Source of the DNA: Pseudodonghicola sp048268305
GTDB taxonomy: Bacteria; Pseudomonadota; Alphaproteobacteria; Rhodobacterales; Rhodobacteraceae
DNA: 64,000 bases
Reading direction: 5' to 3'
Assembly: GCF_048268305.1 (NCBI RefSeq)
Contig: NZ_JBLWVT010000004.1
Span: forward strand, 372,001-436,000
Below are positions 32,704-42,160 of this stretch, in pieces. Both the position numbers and the translations under genes were made by a program. How positions within the stretch are numbered: the stretch's first letter is position 1; every line of letters begins with the position of its first letter. The notes under the pieces are model-generated. The model ran no database searches. It worked only from the letters and a program-made list of their open reading frames with translations, and had not been told where the DNA came from.

Positions 32704-34335
32704 ATGCTGATTTCTCGTCGTTCGGTGCTGCGCACCGGCGCCGCCGCCGCCGGCTCGCTGGTGCTGCCGCGTTTCGCCATTGGCCAGACCGAGCGCCCGT
32801 CGATCACCATCGCCGTCCAGAAGATCACCAACTCCAACACGCTCGATGTTCTGCGTGAACAGTCGAACGTCGGTGAACGCGTGTTCTTCGGCTCGATCTG
32901 GGAATCGCTGATCGGGCGCAACCTGCGTGGCCAGCTCGAAGCCCAGCCGCTGCTGGCGACCGAGTGGAAACGGATCGACGATCAGACCGTCGAGCTGAAG
33001 CTGCGCGAAGGCGTCAAGTTCCACAATGGCGATGAGTTGACCGCCGATGACGTGGTCTTCACCTTCTCGCGCGAACGTATGTTCGGCGAGACCGAGCCGA
33101 AGAACCGTAACACGATCAAGGCATTCGAGCAGATCCCGACGCCGCGCGCCGGCAAGGAACTGCCGCCGGAAGTCCCCGCCGTCGCCCGCCGCGCCTGGCC
33201 CGATCTGGCCCGGGTCGAAGCCGTCGACAAGTATACCGTGCGGTTCTACAACGCGACGCCCGACGTCACCATGGAAGGCCGCCTGCTGCGCTATGGCTCC
33301 GACATCATGTCGCGCCGTGGCTGGGAGGACAGCGCCTCTTACCTGGATTGGGCCCGCAAACCCGTCACCACCGGCCCCTACAAGGTGGTACATTTCACCC
33401 CCGACACCGAACTGCTGCTGGAATCGCATGACGATTACTGGGGCGGCCTGCCGCCGTTGAAGCAAATCCGCTTCGTCGAAGTGCCGGAAGTCGCCAGCCG
33501 GGTGAACGGTCTGCTGTCGGGCGAATACCAGTTCGCCTGCGACATCCCGCCGGATCTGATCGGCGAGATTGAAAGCAACGCCGGGTTCGAGGTTCAGGGC
33601 GGCACCATCCCGAACCACCGGCTGACCGTCTTCGACAAGCATCACGCCCAACTGGTCGATCCGCGCATCCGCCGGGCCATGACCCATTCGATCGACCGTC
33701 AGGCCATCGTCGACAGCCTTTGGGCCGGTCGCACTGTGGTGCCCGCCGGTCTGCAATGGCCCTATTACGCCGATATGTTCATCGCCGACTGGACCGTGCC
33801 CGAGTTCAACCCGGAACTGGCGATGAGCCTGGTGAAGGACGCCGGCTATAAGGGCGATCCGATCCCCTATCGTCTGCTGAGCAACTATTACACCAACCAG
33901 GTCGCCACCGCGCAGGTGCTGGTCGAGATGTGGAAGTCGGTCGGTCTGAACGTGCAGATCGAAAGCAAGGAAAACTGGGCCCAGATCATGGAACGCGGCG
34001 ATACCCGTGCCGTGCGCGACTGGTCGAACTCTGCCCCCTTCCCGGATCCGGTCTCCTCGATCGTCAACCAGCACGGGCCGAACGGCCAGCAGCAGCAGAT
34101 CGGCGAATGGGAAAACGCCGAGATGAACCAGCTCTGCGAATTCCTGGAAACCTCGGTCGATCGCGCCGCCCGCCGCAAGGCCTTCGCGCGGATGCTGGTG
34201 ATCTGCGAACGCGAGGATCCGGCCTATACCGTGCTGCACCAGAACGCGACCTTCACCGCCAAGCCGAAGTCGATCCAGTGGAAGGCCTCGCCGGCCTTCG
34301 CCATGGACTTCGGCCCCGGCAACTTCGCGATCTGA
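32704..34335 (+). CDS. ABC transporter substrate-binding protein, family 5 (Tat-type signal)
   Basis: This 543-residue periplasmic binding protein starts MLISRRSVLRTGAAAAG, a twin-arginine signal with probable cleavage after FAIGQ. Family-5 landmarks are KLREGVKFHNGDELTADDVVFTFSRER near residue 110, TTGPYKVV near residue 225 and RIRRAMTHSIDRQAI near residue 325. AAGGGGACAAACCC precedes the ATG. It opens a complete five-gene importer. Family-5 proteins bind peptides, metals, sugars and other solutes; the preceding repeats and phosphodiesterase gene point towards a phosphate-containing ligand, which is inference. Confidence 0.92.
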   Translation: MLISRRSVLRTGAAAAGSLVLPRFAIGQTERPSITIAVQKITNSNTLDVLREQSNVGERVFFGSIWESLIGRNLRGQLEAQPLLATEWKRIDDQTVELKLREGVKFHNGDELTADDVVFTFSRERMFGETEPKNRNTIKAFEQIPTPRAGKELPPEVPAVARRAWPDLARVEAVDKYTVRFYNATPDVTMEGRLLRYGSDIMSRRGWEDSASYLDWARKPVTTGPYKVVHFTPDTELLLESHDDYWGGLPPLKQIRFVEVPEVASRVNGLLSGEYQFACDIPPDLIGEIESNAGFEVQGGTIPNHRLTVFDKHHAQLVDPRIRRAMTHSIDRQAIVDSLWAGRTVVPAGLQWPYYADMFIADWTVPEFNPELAMSLVKDAGYKGDPIPYRLLSNYYTNQVATAQVLVEMWKSVGLNVQIESKENWAQIMERGDTRAVRDWSNSAPFPDPVSSIVNQHGPNGQQQQIGEWENAEMNQLCEFLETSVDRAARRKAFARMLVICEREDPAYTVLHQNATFTAKPKSIQWKASPAFAMDFGPGNFAI

Positions 34336-34338
34336 GCC

Positions 34339-35352
34339 ATGGCAGGGCCGTTGATCAGGATCGAGGGGCTGCGGGTCGCATTCGACGGCGCCCCGGCGGT
34401 GCGCGGGGTGGATTTCGCGATCCACCGCGGCGAGGCGCTGGGCATTGTCGGCGAAAGCGGGTCCGGCAAGTCGGTCACCTGGCTGGCGGCCCTGCGGCTG
34501 CTGCCTGAAAAAGCTGTTGTCGAGGGGCGGGTGTCCCTCGACGACGAAAACCTGCTTGAGGCGCCGATCGGGGCGATCGAGCATCTGCGCGGCGGGCGCG
34601 TGGCGATGATCTTTCAGGATCCGGCCTCGGCGCTCAATCCAGTGCTGACGATCCGCCGCCAATTGGGCGAGGCGCTGGCGCTGCATCGCGGCCTGTCGGG
34701 GCGTTCGATCGACGCCGAGGCCAAGCGGCTGCTGGAGCTGGTCGGCATTCCCGATGCGGCCGGGCGGCTGAAATCCTATCCCCACGAGATGTCGGGCGGA
34801 CAGAACCAGCGGGTGATGATCGCCATGGCGCTGGCCGGCAATCCCGATCTGCTGATCGCGGACGAACCCACCACCGCGCTCGATGTGACGATCCAGGCGC
34901 AGATCCTCGATCTGCTGCAGCTGGTGCGGCGCGAAACCAATATGGCGCTGGTGCTGATCAGCCATGATCTGGGCGTCGTGGCCGAGAATTGCGATCGCGT
35001 GGCGGTGATGTATGCCGGCCGCGTGGTCGAAGAGGCGCCGGCGCGCGAGCTGTTCGATGCGCCGCGCCATCCCTATACCCGCGGGCTGATCGACGCTTTG
35101 CCGACGCTGGATGCGCCGCGCCGGCTGGTGGCGATCCCGGGCGTGGTGCCCGATCCGCGGCGGATGCCGACGGGCTGCGCCTTTTCACCCCGCTGCGCCC
35201 ATGCCGCGCCCGCCTGTCTGGGCGAGATGCCGCAGCTGCGCCGGATGGAACCGGGGCGCCGCATCGCCTGTGCCCGCGCGGCAGAGCTTGACCTGCAGCC
35301 GGTCGCGGCGGTGCTGCCTGCCGAAACCGCAAGATCGGAGGTGACGGCATGA
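34339..35352 (+). CDS. ABC transporter ATP-binding protein, DppD/OppD type
   Basis: This 337-residue ATPase has Walker A GESGSGKSVTW, signature MSGGQNQRVMIAMAL and Walker B LLIADEPTTALD. The C-terminal oligopeptide-transporter extension with clustered Cys (PTGCAFSPRCAHA, then ACL and IACA) marks the Dpp/Opp subfamily, where it can hold an Fe-S cluster. It starts three bases after the binding protein and overlaps the next ATPase gene by four bases. It works as a heterodimer with the product of 35349-36341. Confidence 0.94.
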   Translation: MAGPLIRIEGLRVAFDGAPAVRGVDFAIHRGEALGIVGESGSGKSVTWLAALRLLPEKAVVEGRVSLDDENLLEAPIGAIEHLRGGRVAMIFQDPASALNPVLTIRRQLGEALALHRGLSGRSIDAEAKRLLELVGIPDAAGRLKSYPHEMSGGQNQRVMIAMALAGNPDLLIADEPTTALDVTIQAQILDLLQLVRRETNMALVLISHDLGVVAENCDRVAVMYAGRVVEEAPARELFDAPRHPYTRGLIDALPTLDAPRRLVAIPGVVPDPRRMPTGCAFSPRCAHAAPACLGEMPQLRRMEPGRRIACARAAELDLQPVAAVLPAETARSEVTA

Positions 35353-36341
35353 CCGCGCCGCTTCTGTCGCTCGACAACGTGACCCGCACCTACATGAGCC
35401 GCAAGGGCCTGTTCGGCACCCCGGTGGGCGTGCAGGCGGTGGCCGGTGTCTCGCTTGCGGTGCGCCCGGGCGAAACCCTGGGCATCGTCGGCGAAAGCGG
35501 CTCGGGCAAATCCACCATGGGGCGGATCGCGCTGGGGCTCGAGGCGCCGAACAGCGGCCGGGTGGCCTTTGGCGGCGCCCCGATGCCGGCGCTCGGCTCG
35601 GCCGAGTGGCGCGCTTTGCGCAAGCGGGCGCAGATGGTGTTTCAGGATCCGCTCGGTGCGCTCGATCGCCGGCTGCCGGTGGCAGACCAGATCGCCGAGC
35701 CGCTGGATATCCATGGGATCGGCGGCAAGGCCGAGCGCGCCGATCGGGTGCGCCATGCGCTGGAGCTGACTGGCCTGTCCGAGGATCACGGCCGCCGCTT
35801 CCCGCACGAACTGTCGGGCGGTCAGCGGCAGCGGGTGGTGATCGCCCGCGCGCTGATCACCGATCCCGAGCTTCTGGTCTGTGACGAGCCGGTCTCGGCG
35901 CTTGACGTGTCGATCCAGGCGCAGGTGGTCAATCTGCTGATCGACCTGCAGGCCGAACGCGGGCTGGGGATGATCTTCATCAGCCACGACCTGCGGGTGG
36001 TGCGCCAGATCAGCCAGCGCGTCGCGGTGATGTATCTGGGCCATATCGTCGAAGAGGGCACCGCCGAAGAGGTGCTGCGCGATCCGCAGCACCCCTATAC
36101 CCAGGCGCTGGTCTCGGCCGCACCGACGCCAGGGGCGCAGCGCCGCAAGCGGGTGATCCTGACCGGAGAGCCACCGAATCCCGCCGCGCGCCCGACCGGC
36201 TGCGCCTTTCATCCGCGCTGCCCGGTGGCGCAGGATCGCTGCCGCTGGGAGACCCCGGCGCTCAGCCGGATCGGTTCGGGGCGCAGCGCCGCCTGCCACC
36301 TGATCAATGACACAACCCCCGCAGGGATGGCCGCAGAATGA
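35349..36341 (+). CDS. ABC transporter ATP-binding protein, DppF/OppF type
   Basis: This 330-residue ATPase has Walker A GESGSGKSTMG, signature LSGGQRQRVVIARAL, Walker B LLVCDEPVSALD and the H-loop ISHDLRVV. The C-terminal Opp/Dpp extension has PTGCAFHPRCPVA and later Cys residues. The ATG overlaps the DppD-type stop, and its own end overlaps the permease start, so the whole operon is translationally coupled. Confidence 0.94.
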   Translation: MTAPLLSLDNVTRTYMSRKGLFGTPVGVQAVAGVSLAVRPGETLGIVGESGSGKSTMGRIALGLEAPNSGRVAFGGAPMPALGSAEWRALRKRAQMVFQDPLGALDRRLPVADQIAEPLDIHGIGGKAERADRVRHALELTGLSEDHGRRFPHELSGGQRQRVVIARALITDPELLVCDEPVSALDVSIQAQVVNLLIDLQAERGLGMIFISHDLRVVRQISQRVAVMYLGHIVEEGTAEEVLRDPQHPYTQALVSAAPTPGAQRRKRVILTGEPPNPAARPTGCAFHPRCPVAQDRCRWETPALSRIGSGRSAACHLINDTTPAGMAAE

Positions 36342-37270
36342 TCCGCTATTTCGTCACGCGCCTGTTGCGCTCCGCCCTGACCATCGCGCTGGTGGTCACC
36401 TTCGCCTTTATCGTGCTGCGCCTGTCGGGCGATCCGGCGACCATCATCCTCGGCCCCGAGGCGCCGCCCGAGGCGATCGAGGCCTTTCGCCACAACTGGG
36501 GCCTCGACCGGCCGGTGCTGGTGCAATACGTCGAGTATTTTCACGCCATCCTGCGCGGCGATCTGGGCATCTCGATGCGCGACGGCCGGTCCGCCATCGA
36601 GCTGGTGGGAGAGCGGATCCCGGCGACGCTCGCCCTGACCATTCCCGCGCTGCTGTTGCAGCTGGCCATCGGCATTCCCGCCGGCGTCTATGCGGCGTTG
36701 CATCAGGGCAAGGGGTTCGACCGCGCGGTCATGGTGACCGCCGTTCTCGGCTTCGCGGTGCCCAGCTTCGTTCTGGCGCTGGCGCTGGTTCTGGTGTTCT
36801 CGGTCAACCTCGGCTGGTTGCCCTCGGGCGGGCGGGACAGTTGGATGCACGCGATCCTGCCGATCATCACGCTGGGCCTTGGTGGCGCCGCCGCGCTGGC
36901 GCGCTTCACCCGCTCGGCGATGCTCGAGGTGCTGGGCCGTCCCTTCATCCGCACCGCCTCGGCCAAGGGGTTGCCCTGGGCGGCGGTGGTGCGCGGCCAT
37001 GCGCTGCCGAACGCCGCGATCCCGACGGTGACGCTGGTGGGCTTTCTGGTCGGCAGCCTGATCGCCGGCGCCGTGGTGGTCGAAAGCGTGTTCTCCTGGC
37101 CCGGGGTGGGGCGGCTGCTGGTGGTGGCGGTGTCGAACCGCGATCTGGCCGTGGTGCAATGCCTGCTGCTGCTGGTCGCCGCCTCGATGGTGACCTCGAA
37201 CCTGATTGTTGATTTCCTCTATGGCGTGCTCGACCCCCGGCTTCGGCAGGGCGCGCGCGCGGGAGCCTGA
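36338..37270 (+). CDS. ABC transporter permease, DppB type
   Basis: This 310-residue inner-membrane protein has six predicted spans. MIRYFVTRLLRSALT and LRLSGDP at the N-terminus are typical of DppB. The EAA coupling loop RTASAKGLPWAAVVRGHALPNA lies near residue 210. It pairs with the DppC-type permease three bases downstream to form the translocation pore. Confidence 0.94.
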   Translation: MIRYFVTRLLRSALTIALVVTFAFIVLRLSGDPATIILGPEAPPEAIEAFRHNWGLDRPVLVQYVEYFHAILRGDLGISMRDGRSAIELVGERIPATLALTIPALLLQLAIGIPAGVYAALHQGKGFDRAVMVTAVLGFAVPSFVLALALVLVFSVNLGWLPSGGRDSWMHAILPIITLGLGGAAALARFTRSAMLEVLGRPFIRTASAKGLPWAAVVRGHALPNAAIPTVTLVGFLVGSLIAGAVVVESVFSWPGVGRLLVVAVSNRDLAVVQCLLLLVAASMVTSNLIVDFLYGVLDPRLRQGARAGA

Positions 37271-37273
37271 GCC

Positions 37274-38137
37274 ATGACCGATATGCTTGCCTCCTCTGTC
37301 CCCGTTGAACCGGCGCGCCGCCGGCTGGATCTGCCCTGGTATGTCGGCGTCTCGATCTTCTGGGTCGCGGTGATGCTGGTGGTCGCCATCTTCTCGAACT
37401 GGCTGGCGCCGCATTCCTTCACCGCGCTCGATCTGAAATACCGTCTGGTGGCACCCTTCCAGTCCTTCGCCCACCCTCTGGGCACTGATGAGCTGGGCCG
37501 GGACGTGCTGTCGCGGCTGATCATCTCGATCCGGGTGTCGCTGCTGATCGCCTTCGGGGCGACGCTGATCTCGGCCGTTCTTGGCACCACGCTGGGCTTT
37601 CTGGCGGCGCATTTCCGCGGCTTCGTCGAACAGATCGTGCTGGTGCTGGCCGACTTCCAGGCGGCGATGCCCTTCCTGATCCTGGCGCTGTCGGTACTGG
37701 CCTTCTTCGGCAACTCGCTGCCGCTGTTGGTGGGGCTGATGGGGCTTTACGGTTGGGAACGCTACGCCCGGATAGCCCGCGGCCTGGCGATTGCCGCCTC
37801 GGCCCAGGGCTATGCCACGGCGGTGACCCAATTGGGGGCCAGGCCGTCCCGGGTCTATCTGCGCCACATCCTGCCCAACATCGCCTCGACTCTCATCGTG
37901 TCGATGACCTTGGTGTTTCCCGAGGTGATCTTGCTGGAATCCGGCCTGTCGTTCCTGGGCCTCGGGGTGCAGCCGCCGATGACCAGCCTCGGCAACATGG
38001 TGGGCTATGGGCGGGAATATATCACCCGGGCGCCCTGGATCATGCTGGCGCCCTCGGTGGTGATCGTGATGACCACGCTTGCCATCTCGCTTCTGGGCGA
38101 CTGGCTGCGCGACAAGCTCGACCCGACGATCCACTGA
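37274..38137 (+). CDS. ABC transporter permease, DppC type
   Basis: This 287-residue permease has a hydrophobic span near residues 25-45, the motif HPLGTDELGRDVLSRLI near residue 72, characteristic of DppC/OppC, and the EAA loop ATAVTQLGARPSRVYLRHILPNI near residue 190. GGGAGCCTGAGCC precedes the ATG. It is the last gene of the importer operon; two hairpins follow. Confidence 0.94.
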   Translation: MTDMLASSVPVEPARRRLDLPWYVGVSIFWVAVMLVVAIFSNWLAPHSFTALDLKYRLVAPFQSFAHPLGTDELGRDVLSRLIISIRVSLLIAFGATLISAVLGTTLGFLAAHFRGFVEQIVLVLADFQAAMPFLILALSVLAFFGNSLPLLVGLMGLYGWERYARIARGLAIAASAQGYATAVTQLGARPSRVYLRHILPNIASTLIVSMTLVFPEVILLESGLSFLGLGVQPPMTSLGNMVGYGREYITRAPWIMLAPSVVIVMTTLAISLLGDWLRDKLDPTIH

Positions 38138-38141
38138 CGTC

Positions 38142-38159
38142 TGTGGCCCTGGGGCCACA
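38142..38159 (+). terminator. Hairpin after the DppC-type gene
   Basis: TGTGGCCC-TG-GGGCCACA is a perfect eight-base stem starting five bases after the stop codon. It has no T-run and may act with the stronger hairpin at 38188. Confidence 0.5.
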
Positions 38160-38187
38160 TGTCTCACCGTGGAAATGTGACGTTTTG

Positions 38188-38220
38188 AAACGGCCGTCCC
38201 TGCGCAGGGGGCGGCCGTTT
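38188..38220 (+). terminator. Terminator hairpin ending in TTT
   Basis: The outer stem AAACGGCCG/CGGCCGTTT encloses an inner stem CCCTG/CAGGG around GC. It lies 50 bp after the ABC operon and can work in either direction. Confidence 0.7.
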
Positions 38221-38539
38221 GACGTCGCCAGCATTGCGCAGGGTGGCTCCGCGATCTCGGGGCCGAAGGGCGCCATTCTCCTTGGTAAGATCGTCGAGAG
38301 ATTGCAACCTTAGGAAATGTATGTGTTTTTCGATATGACGCTGGGGAAGCGTCGGGCGTTGTCGGTGCTTGACTTCGCGTAAAGGCTGTAAGTGTCAGAG
38401 TTCATTACCTATTTTCTGCACTCAATCCTAAACATGAGAACTGAACATCTATTTTTCAAATCGCAAAAATGGAATCTTTACACGTATGAGGTGTGTGGTG
38501 TTATGCTGTAAAAAAAGCATAAATTTGAGGGTGAGTTTG
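38221..38539. other. AT-rich leader upstream of the pilus operon
   Basis: About 320 bp hold no credible gene. From about 38310 onward the sequence turns clearly AT-rich compared with its surroundings, as expected for a regulated or silenced promoter region. Only the elements listed at 38477-38522 stand out. Confidence 0.5.
38477..38522 (+). promoter_or_regulatory. Candidate promoter and TTATGC/GCATAA inverted repeat before the pilin gene
   Basis: TTTACA (38477-38482) and TTATGC (38501-38506) are 18 bp apart and could be -35 and -10 boxes. TTATGC also forms an inverted repeat with GCATAA (38517-38522) around an A-run, so a regulator or a short hairpin could act at the transcript start, 18 bp before the pilin ATG. 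Confidence 0.35.
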
Positions 38540-39049
38540 ATGCCAAGAGTTTTCCATGCCGGCCTGATGGTCGGCGCAGGGTTCATTATGCTGCTCGTGC
38601 CGCAGCAAGAGGCCGCGGCGGATACCGCGACCGCGACTTTCGGGGTTCAGATCACGATCCAGGCGGATTGCCAGGTCACATCGACCCAAACGCTCGACTT
38701 CGGGACGCAGGGCGTTCTGACCGCGGCGGTGAACGGGACGACCGATCTTGAGGTCACCTGCACCAATGGCACCGGCTATTCGATCGGCCTGAACGAGGGC
38801 CAGTCGACCGGAGGGTCCACGACCACCCGCAAGATGCAGGCTTCGGCGAGCGGCCCCTATGTCGACTACACGCTGTTCTCGGACGCCTCGCGCACGGTGA
38901 ACTGGGGCAATACCCCCGGTTCCGATGTGGTGACTGGCACCGGTGACGGGACCGGGCAGACCTATACGGTCTATGGCCAGGTGCCGATCCAGACGACGCC
39001 GGCCGCCGGGACCTATACCGATACGATCACGGTCACGGTCACGTTTTGA
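38540..39049 (+). CDS. Spore coat U-domain (Csu-type) major pilin
   Basis: This 169-residue secreted protein has a signal peptide (MPRVFHAGLMVGAGFIMLL, cleavage near EAAA/AADT) and one SCPU domain with two Cys (QADCQV and EVTCTN) that likely form a disulfide. TYTDTITVTVTF at the C-terminus is the donor-strand-type end found in archaic chaperone-usher pilins such as CsuA/B. GAGGGTGAG lies before the ATG at 38540. It is the first gene of a four-gene pilus operon and the likely main rod subunit. Confidence 0.87.
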   Translation: MPRVFHAGLMVGAGFIMLLVPQQEAAADTATATFGVQITIQADCQVTSTQTLDFGTQGVLTAAVNGTTDLEVTCTNGTGYSIGLNEGQSTGGSTTTRKMQASASGPYVDYTLFSDASRTVNWGNTPGSDVVTGTGDGTGQTYTVYGQVPIQTTPAAGTYTDTITVTVTF

Positions 39050-39078
39050 TCCTCGTCCAGAGGAAGGAGAAGCCGGCG

Positions 39079-39795
39079 ATGCGGATGCTGCTGCTGTGGT
39101 ATTCTCTGGTTCTCGCGTGCCTCCTGGGGGCCGCGGTGGCGCCGGCCCGGGCCGAAGGATTGCGGGTTGCCCCGGTGTTGCTCGAGGTACAGGCGCCTGG
39201 CGCTCAGACCAGCCTGACCCTGCGCAACATCGGCAAGCAGCCGATCACGGTGCAGGCGCGGGTGTTTCTTTGGGATCAGACCGGGGGTGAGGACCGGCTG
39301 GTGCCGACCCGCGATGTGGTGGTCAGCCCGCCGATCACCCAGGTTCGTCCGGGGGGAGAACAGTCGATCCGCATTGTCCGCACCACCAAGTCCAAGGTGC
39401 GCGGACAAGAGGCCTATCGCGTGCTGGTGGACGAGGTGCCCGACATGAGCCGGCAACGATCGGGCACGGTGGATTTCGCCACCCGCCTCAGCATTCCGGT
39501 GTTTTTCACCGCGCCCGGAAGCACCAAGGCACAGGTCGCCTGGTCGGTGCGCCGCAGCGGCGCCGGCGCCTATCTCGAGGCAAGGAACAGCGGTCAGCAG
39601 AACCTGCGGCTGGTCGATCTGCGGCTCAGCCGGGGCGGCAGCCGGGTCTACGGCAAGACGGGGCTGTTCGGCTATGTGCTGGGCGGCGCGACGATGCGCT
39701 GGCCACTGGGGGCGGTCTCCGGGATCGGCAGCGGGCTGACACTCAGCGCGATGACGGCGGCGGGTGACTATCATGCTTCTGTCTCGGCGCGCTGA
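39079..39795 (+). CDS. Periplasmic pilus chaperone (CsuC/FimC type)
   Basis: This 238-residue chaperone has a signal peptide (MRMLLLWYSLVLACLLGAA, cleavage near ARAEG) and two Ig-like domains. Typical features are LRVAPVLLEVQAPGAQTSLTLRN, the F1-type strand VSPPITQVRPGGEQSIRIVRT, and TRLSIPVFFTAPG at the domain boundary. It should hold pilin subunits and hand them to the usher. The ATG at 39079 follows GAAGGAGA; an ATG two codons later is possible. Its end overlaps the usher start. Confidence 0.88.
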   Translation: MRMLLLWYSLVLACLLGAAVAPARAEGLRVAPVLLEVQAPGAQTSLTLRNIGKQPITVQARVFLWDQTGGEDRLVPTRDVVVSPPITQVRPGGEQSIRIVRTTKSKVRGQEAYRVLVDEVPDMSRQRSGTVDFATRLSIPVFFTAPGSTKAQVAWSVRRSGAGAYLEARNSGQQNLRLVDLRLSRGGSRVYGKTGLFGYVLGGATMRWPLGAVSGIGSGLTLSAMTAAGDYHASVSAR

Positions 39796-42160
39796 ACGAT
39801 GGCGCGCCGGGGTTTCATTCTGGCTGAGGACTGGGGTTGCGGCGGTGGTGGCGATCGCTGCCGCTTCGGTCGTCTGGGGACAACCGGCTCGCGAGCTTTA
39901 TCTTGAGGTTTTCATCAACGATCAGCCCACCGGTCTGATCGGGCGCTTTGTGCAGAATGCCGACGGAACGCTCAGCGCCGATGCCGGAGAGCTGTGCCGG
40001 ATCGGCCTGAAGCCCGCGCGCGGCGGCTGTCGCGACGGTGTCGATGTGCCGCTGATCGCGGCACCGGATCTGACCTGGGTGCTCGACGAGCCGGGGCAGA
40101 CGCTGCATGTCACCGCCGGCGCGGCGCATCGGGCCGCCCGGGTGATCGACGCCCGGGGCCCGGAAGAGGCGGAGGAGGATCGCGAGCGGCCGGTCGCAGG
40201 ATTTGGCGCGGTGCTGAATTATGATCTCGGGCTCGATTGGGAGCAGAACAGTGGCACCGCGACCGACCCGCTGGCCTCGGGGGTGTTCGAGGGGCGGCTT
40301 TATTCCCCGATCGGGATCTTTCATCATGGCGAGGCGGTTTCGGACCTGTCGGGCGATGCCTCGGTGGCGCGGCGACTGGAAACCTATTGGCGCAGCTCCT
40401 GGTCCGGGATGGCGCTGCAGATGCAGCTTGGCGATGTCATCACCCGCGGGCCGAACTGGTCGAATTCCGTCCGGCTGGGCGGAGTGCTGGTCCGGCGCAA
40501 CTTCGATCTGAGGCCCGATCTGGTGACGCTGGCGCTGCCCAGCTATTCCGGTTCGGCAGCGGTGCCCTCGACGGTGGATGTCTATGCCGACAGCTTGCGC
40601 CGCTATACCACCGAGGTGCCGGCGGGGCCCTTCCTGCTGACCGATCTGCCGATCGCCACCGGCACCGGCGACGCGCGGATCATCGTGCGGGACGCCTCGG
40701 GCCGCGAGACCGCGGTGAGCATGCCCTTCATGGTCTCGCCCTATCTGCTGCGGCCGGGGCTGGTCGATTATGCGCTGGCCTATGGTCGGCCGCGGCTGGG
40801 CATAGGGACCCAGGACGACCACTATGGGGAGGACTCCTTTGGCTCGGCCTCGCTGCGTTTCGGTCTGACCAGCCGGCTGACCCTGTCGATGCACGCCGAA
40901 TATGGCAATGACCTGCAATTGGTCGGCGGCGGCGCCACCTTTGCGGTCGGCCAATTGGGGACGGTCGAACTGGCCATGGCCAACAGCCAGTCCGGCAAGG
41001 GGGACGGCAACCTGGCCGAAGTCGCCGGCCGGTTCGATCTTGGCCGGCTGGCCGTGTCGGGGCGGCGGTTGCAGATGAATGGCGATTTCTACGACATCGC
41101 GCGCTATAGCGTCGATACCAGCAGCCTGCCCACCGTCTCGCAGACCAGGAACCTGAGCCAGCTGTCGCTGGCCATTCCGCTTAGCGGCCACGGCGCGGGG
41201 CTGAACCTGTTCTACGCCGATACCGAGCGGTTCGACGGCGATCAGGAAACCAGTCTGGGGGCATCCTTTTCCAAGACCCTGCGGGGTGGGCAGACCCTGA
41301 ACCTGACCGGCATCGCGCTGGACGGCAACGATGGCGACGAATACGCGCTGGGGGTCAGCCTGCATGTGCCGCTGGGGCGCTATCGCTCGGCCGGCGGACG
41401 GATCGAGACGCGCGGCGGCACGCCACGGCAGGCGGCCTATCTGACCCGGCGGGCCGGCCATGATGCGCCGGACTGGGATTGGCGACTGCAACTGGCCAAC
41501 AGCGACCAGACCGATCTTTATGCCTCGGCCTCTCGGGATTTCCGCTATGCCGGGCTCGATCTGGCGGCGCGTCTGTCGGGGGGCGACCCGAGCCTGGGCG
41601 CCCGTGCCAACGGCGCCCTGGTTCTGGGCGGCGGCGGGGTGTTCCTGTCGCGCTGGATCGACGATTCCTTCGCCGTGGTGGACGCTGGTGCGGCAGGGGT
41701 GGAGGTGCGTCACGAGAACCGTGTCGTCGGCACCACCGGGCGGGGCGGCAAGCTGCTGGTCCCCGATCTGCGCGCCTGGGAGGGCAACCAGCTTTCGATC
41801 GACGCCGGCAGCTTGCCGCTCGACGCGACGGTGGAAAGCACCCGTCAGGTCATCCGCCCGGCGGAACAGAGCGGCGTGCGGGTCGACTTCGGTGTCGACA
41901 CCTCGGCCGAGACGGCCCTGGTGTCGCTGGTGGGGGCAGATGGCGCGCCGGTGCCCGTCGGTCTGACCGCGCGGCTCGATGCCACCGGAGGGGAGTTCCT
42001 GGTCGGCTACGACGGGCAGCTCTATCTCTCCGGGCTGACACCGGGGGCGAACAACGGGGTAACCGTGCATTTCCTCAACAACACGAGCTGTCACGCCGTG
42101 TTTCCCTATACGCCCACTCCGGGTACGATCACCCAGATCGGGGGGGTGTCATGTCTCTAA
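39773..42160 (+). CDS. Outer-membrane pilus usher (CsuD/FimD type)
   Basis: This 795-residue usher has a signal region (about residues 12-37, ending VVWGQP), an N-terminal domain (LYLEVFINDQPTGLIGRF), the 24-strand barrel with plug (VRLGGVLVRRNFDLRPDLV, STVDVYADSLRRYTTEVPAGPFLLTDLP) and a C-terminal domain. It secretes and assembles pilin subunits. The ATG at 39773 overlaps the chaperone gene by 23 bp; a GTG three codons earlier is an alternative. The stop overlaps the start of the tip-protein gene. Confidence 0.88.
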   Translation: MLLSRRAERWRAGVSFWLRTGVAAVVAIAAASVVWGQPARELYLEVFINDQPTGLIGRFVQNADGTLSADAGELCRIGLKPARGGCRDGVDVPLIAAPDLTWVLDEPGQTLHVTAGAAHRAARVIDARGPEEAEEDRERPVAGFGAVLNYDLGLDWEQNSGTATDPLASGVFEGRLYSPIGIFHHGEAVSDLSGDASVARRLETYWRSSWSGMALQMQLGDVITRGPNWSNSVRLGGVLVRRNFDLRPDLVTLALPSYSGSAAVPSTVDVYADSLRRYTTEVPAGPFLLTDLPIATGTGDARIIVRDASGRETAVSMPFMVSPYLLRPGLVDYALAYGRPRLGIGTQDDHYGEDSFGSASLRFGLTSRLTLSMHAEYGNDLQLVGGGATFAVGQLGTVELAMANSQSGKGDGNLAEVAGRFDLGRLAVSGRRLQMNGDFYDIARYSVDTSSLPTVSQTRNLSQLSLAIPLSGHGAGLNLFYADTERFDGDQETSLGASFSKTLRGGQTLNLTGIALDGNDGDEYALGVSLHVPLGRYRSAGGRIETRGGTPRQAAYLTRRAGHDAPDWDWRLQLANSDQTDLYASASRDFRYAGLDLAARLSGGDPSLGARANGALVLGGGGVFLSRWIDDSFAVVDAGAAGVEVRHENRVVGTTGRGGKLLVPDLRAWEGNQLSIDAGSLPLDATVESTRQVIRPAEQSGVRVDFGVDTSAETALVSLVGADGAPVPVGLTARLDATGGEFLVGYDGQLYLSGLTPGANNGVTVHFLNNTSCHAVFPYTPTPGTITQIGGVSCL

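Noticed and set aside
32644..35070. Open frame of 808 codons on the minus strand
   Set aside because: It is antisense to the family-5 binding protein and DppD-type ATPase.
36209..38167. Open frame of 652 codons on the minus strand
   Set aside because: It is antisense to the two Dpp-type permeases, and its Gln/Arg/His-rich product is typical of a shadow frame.
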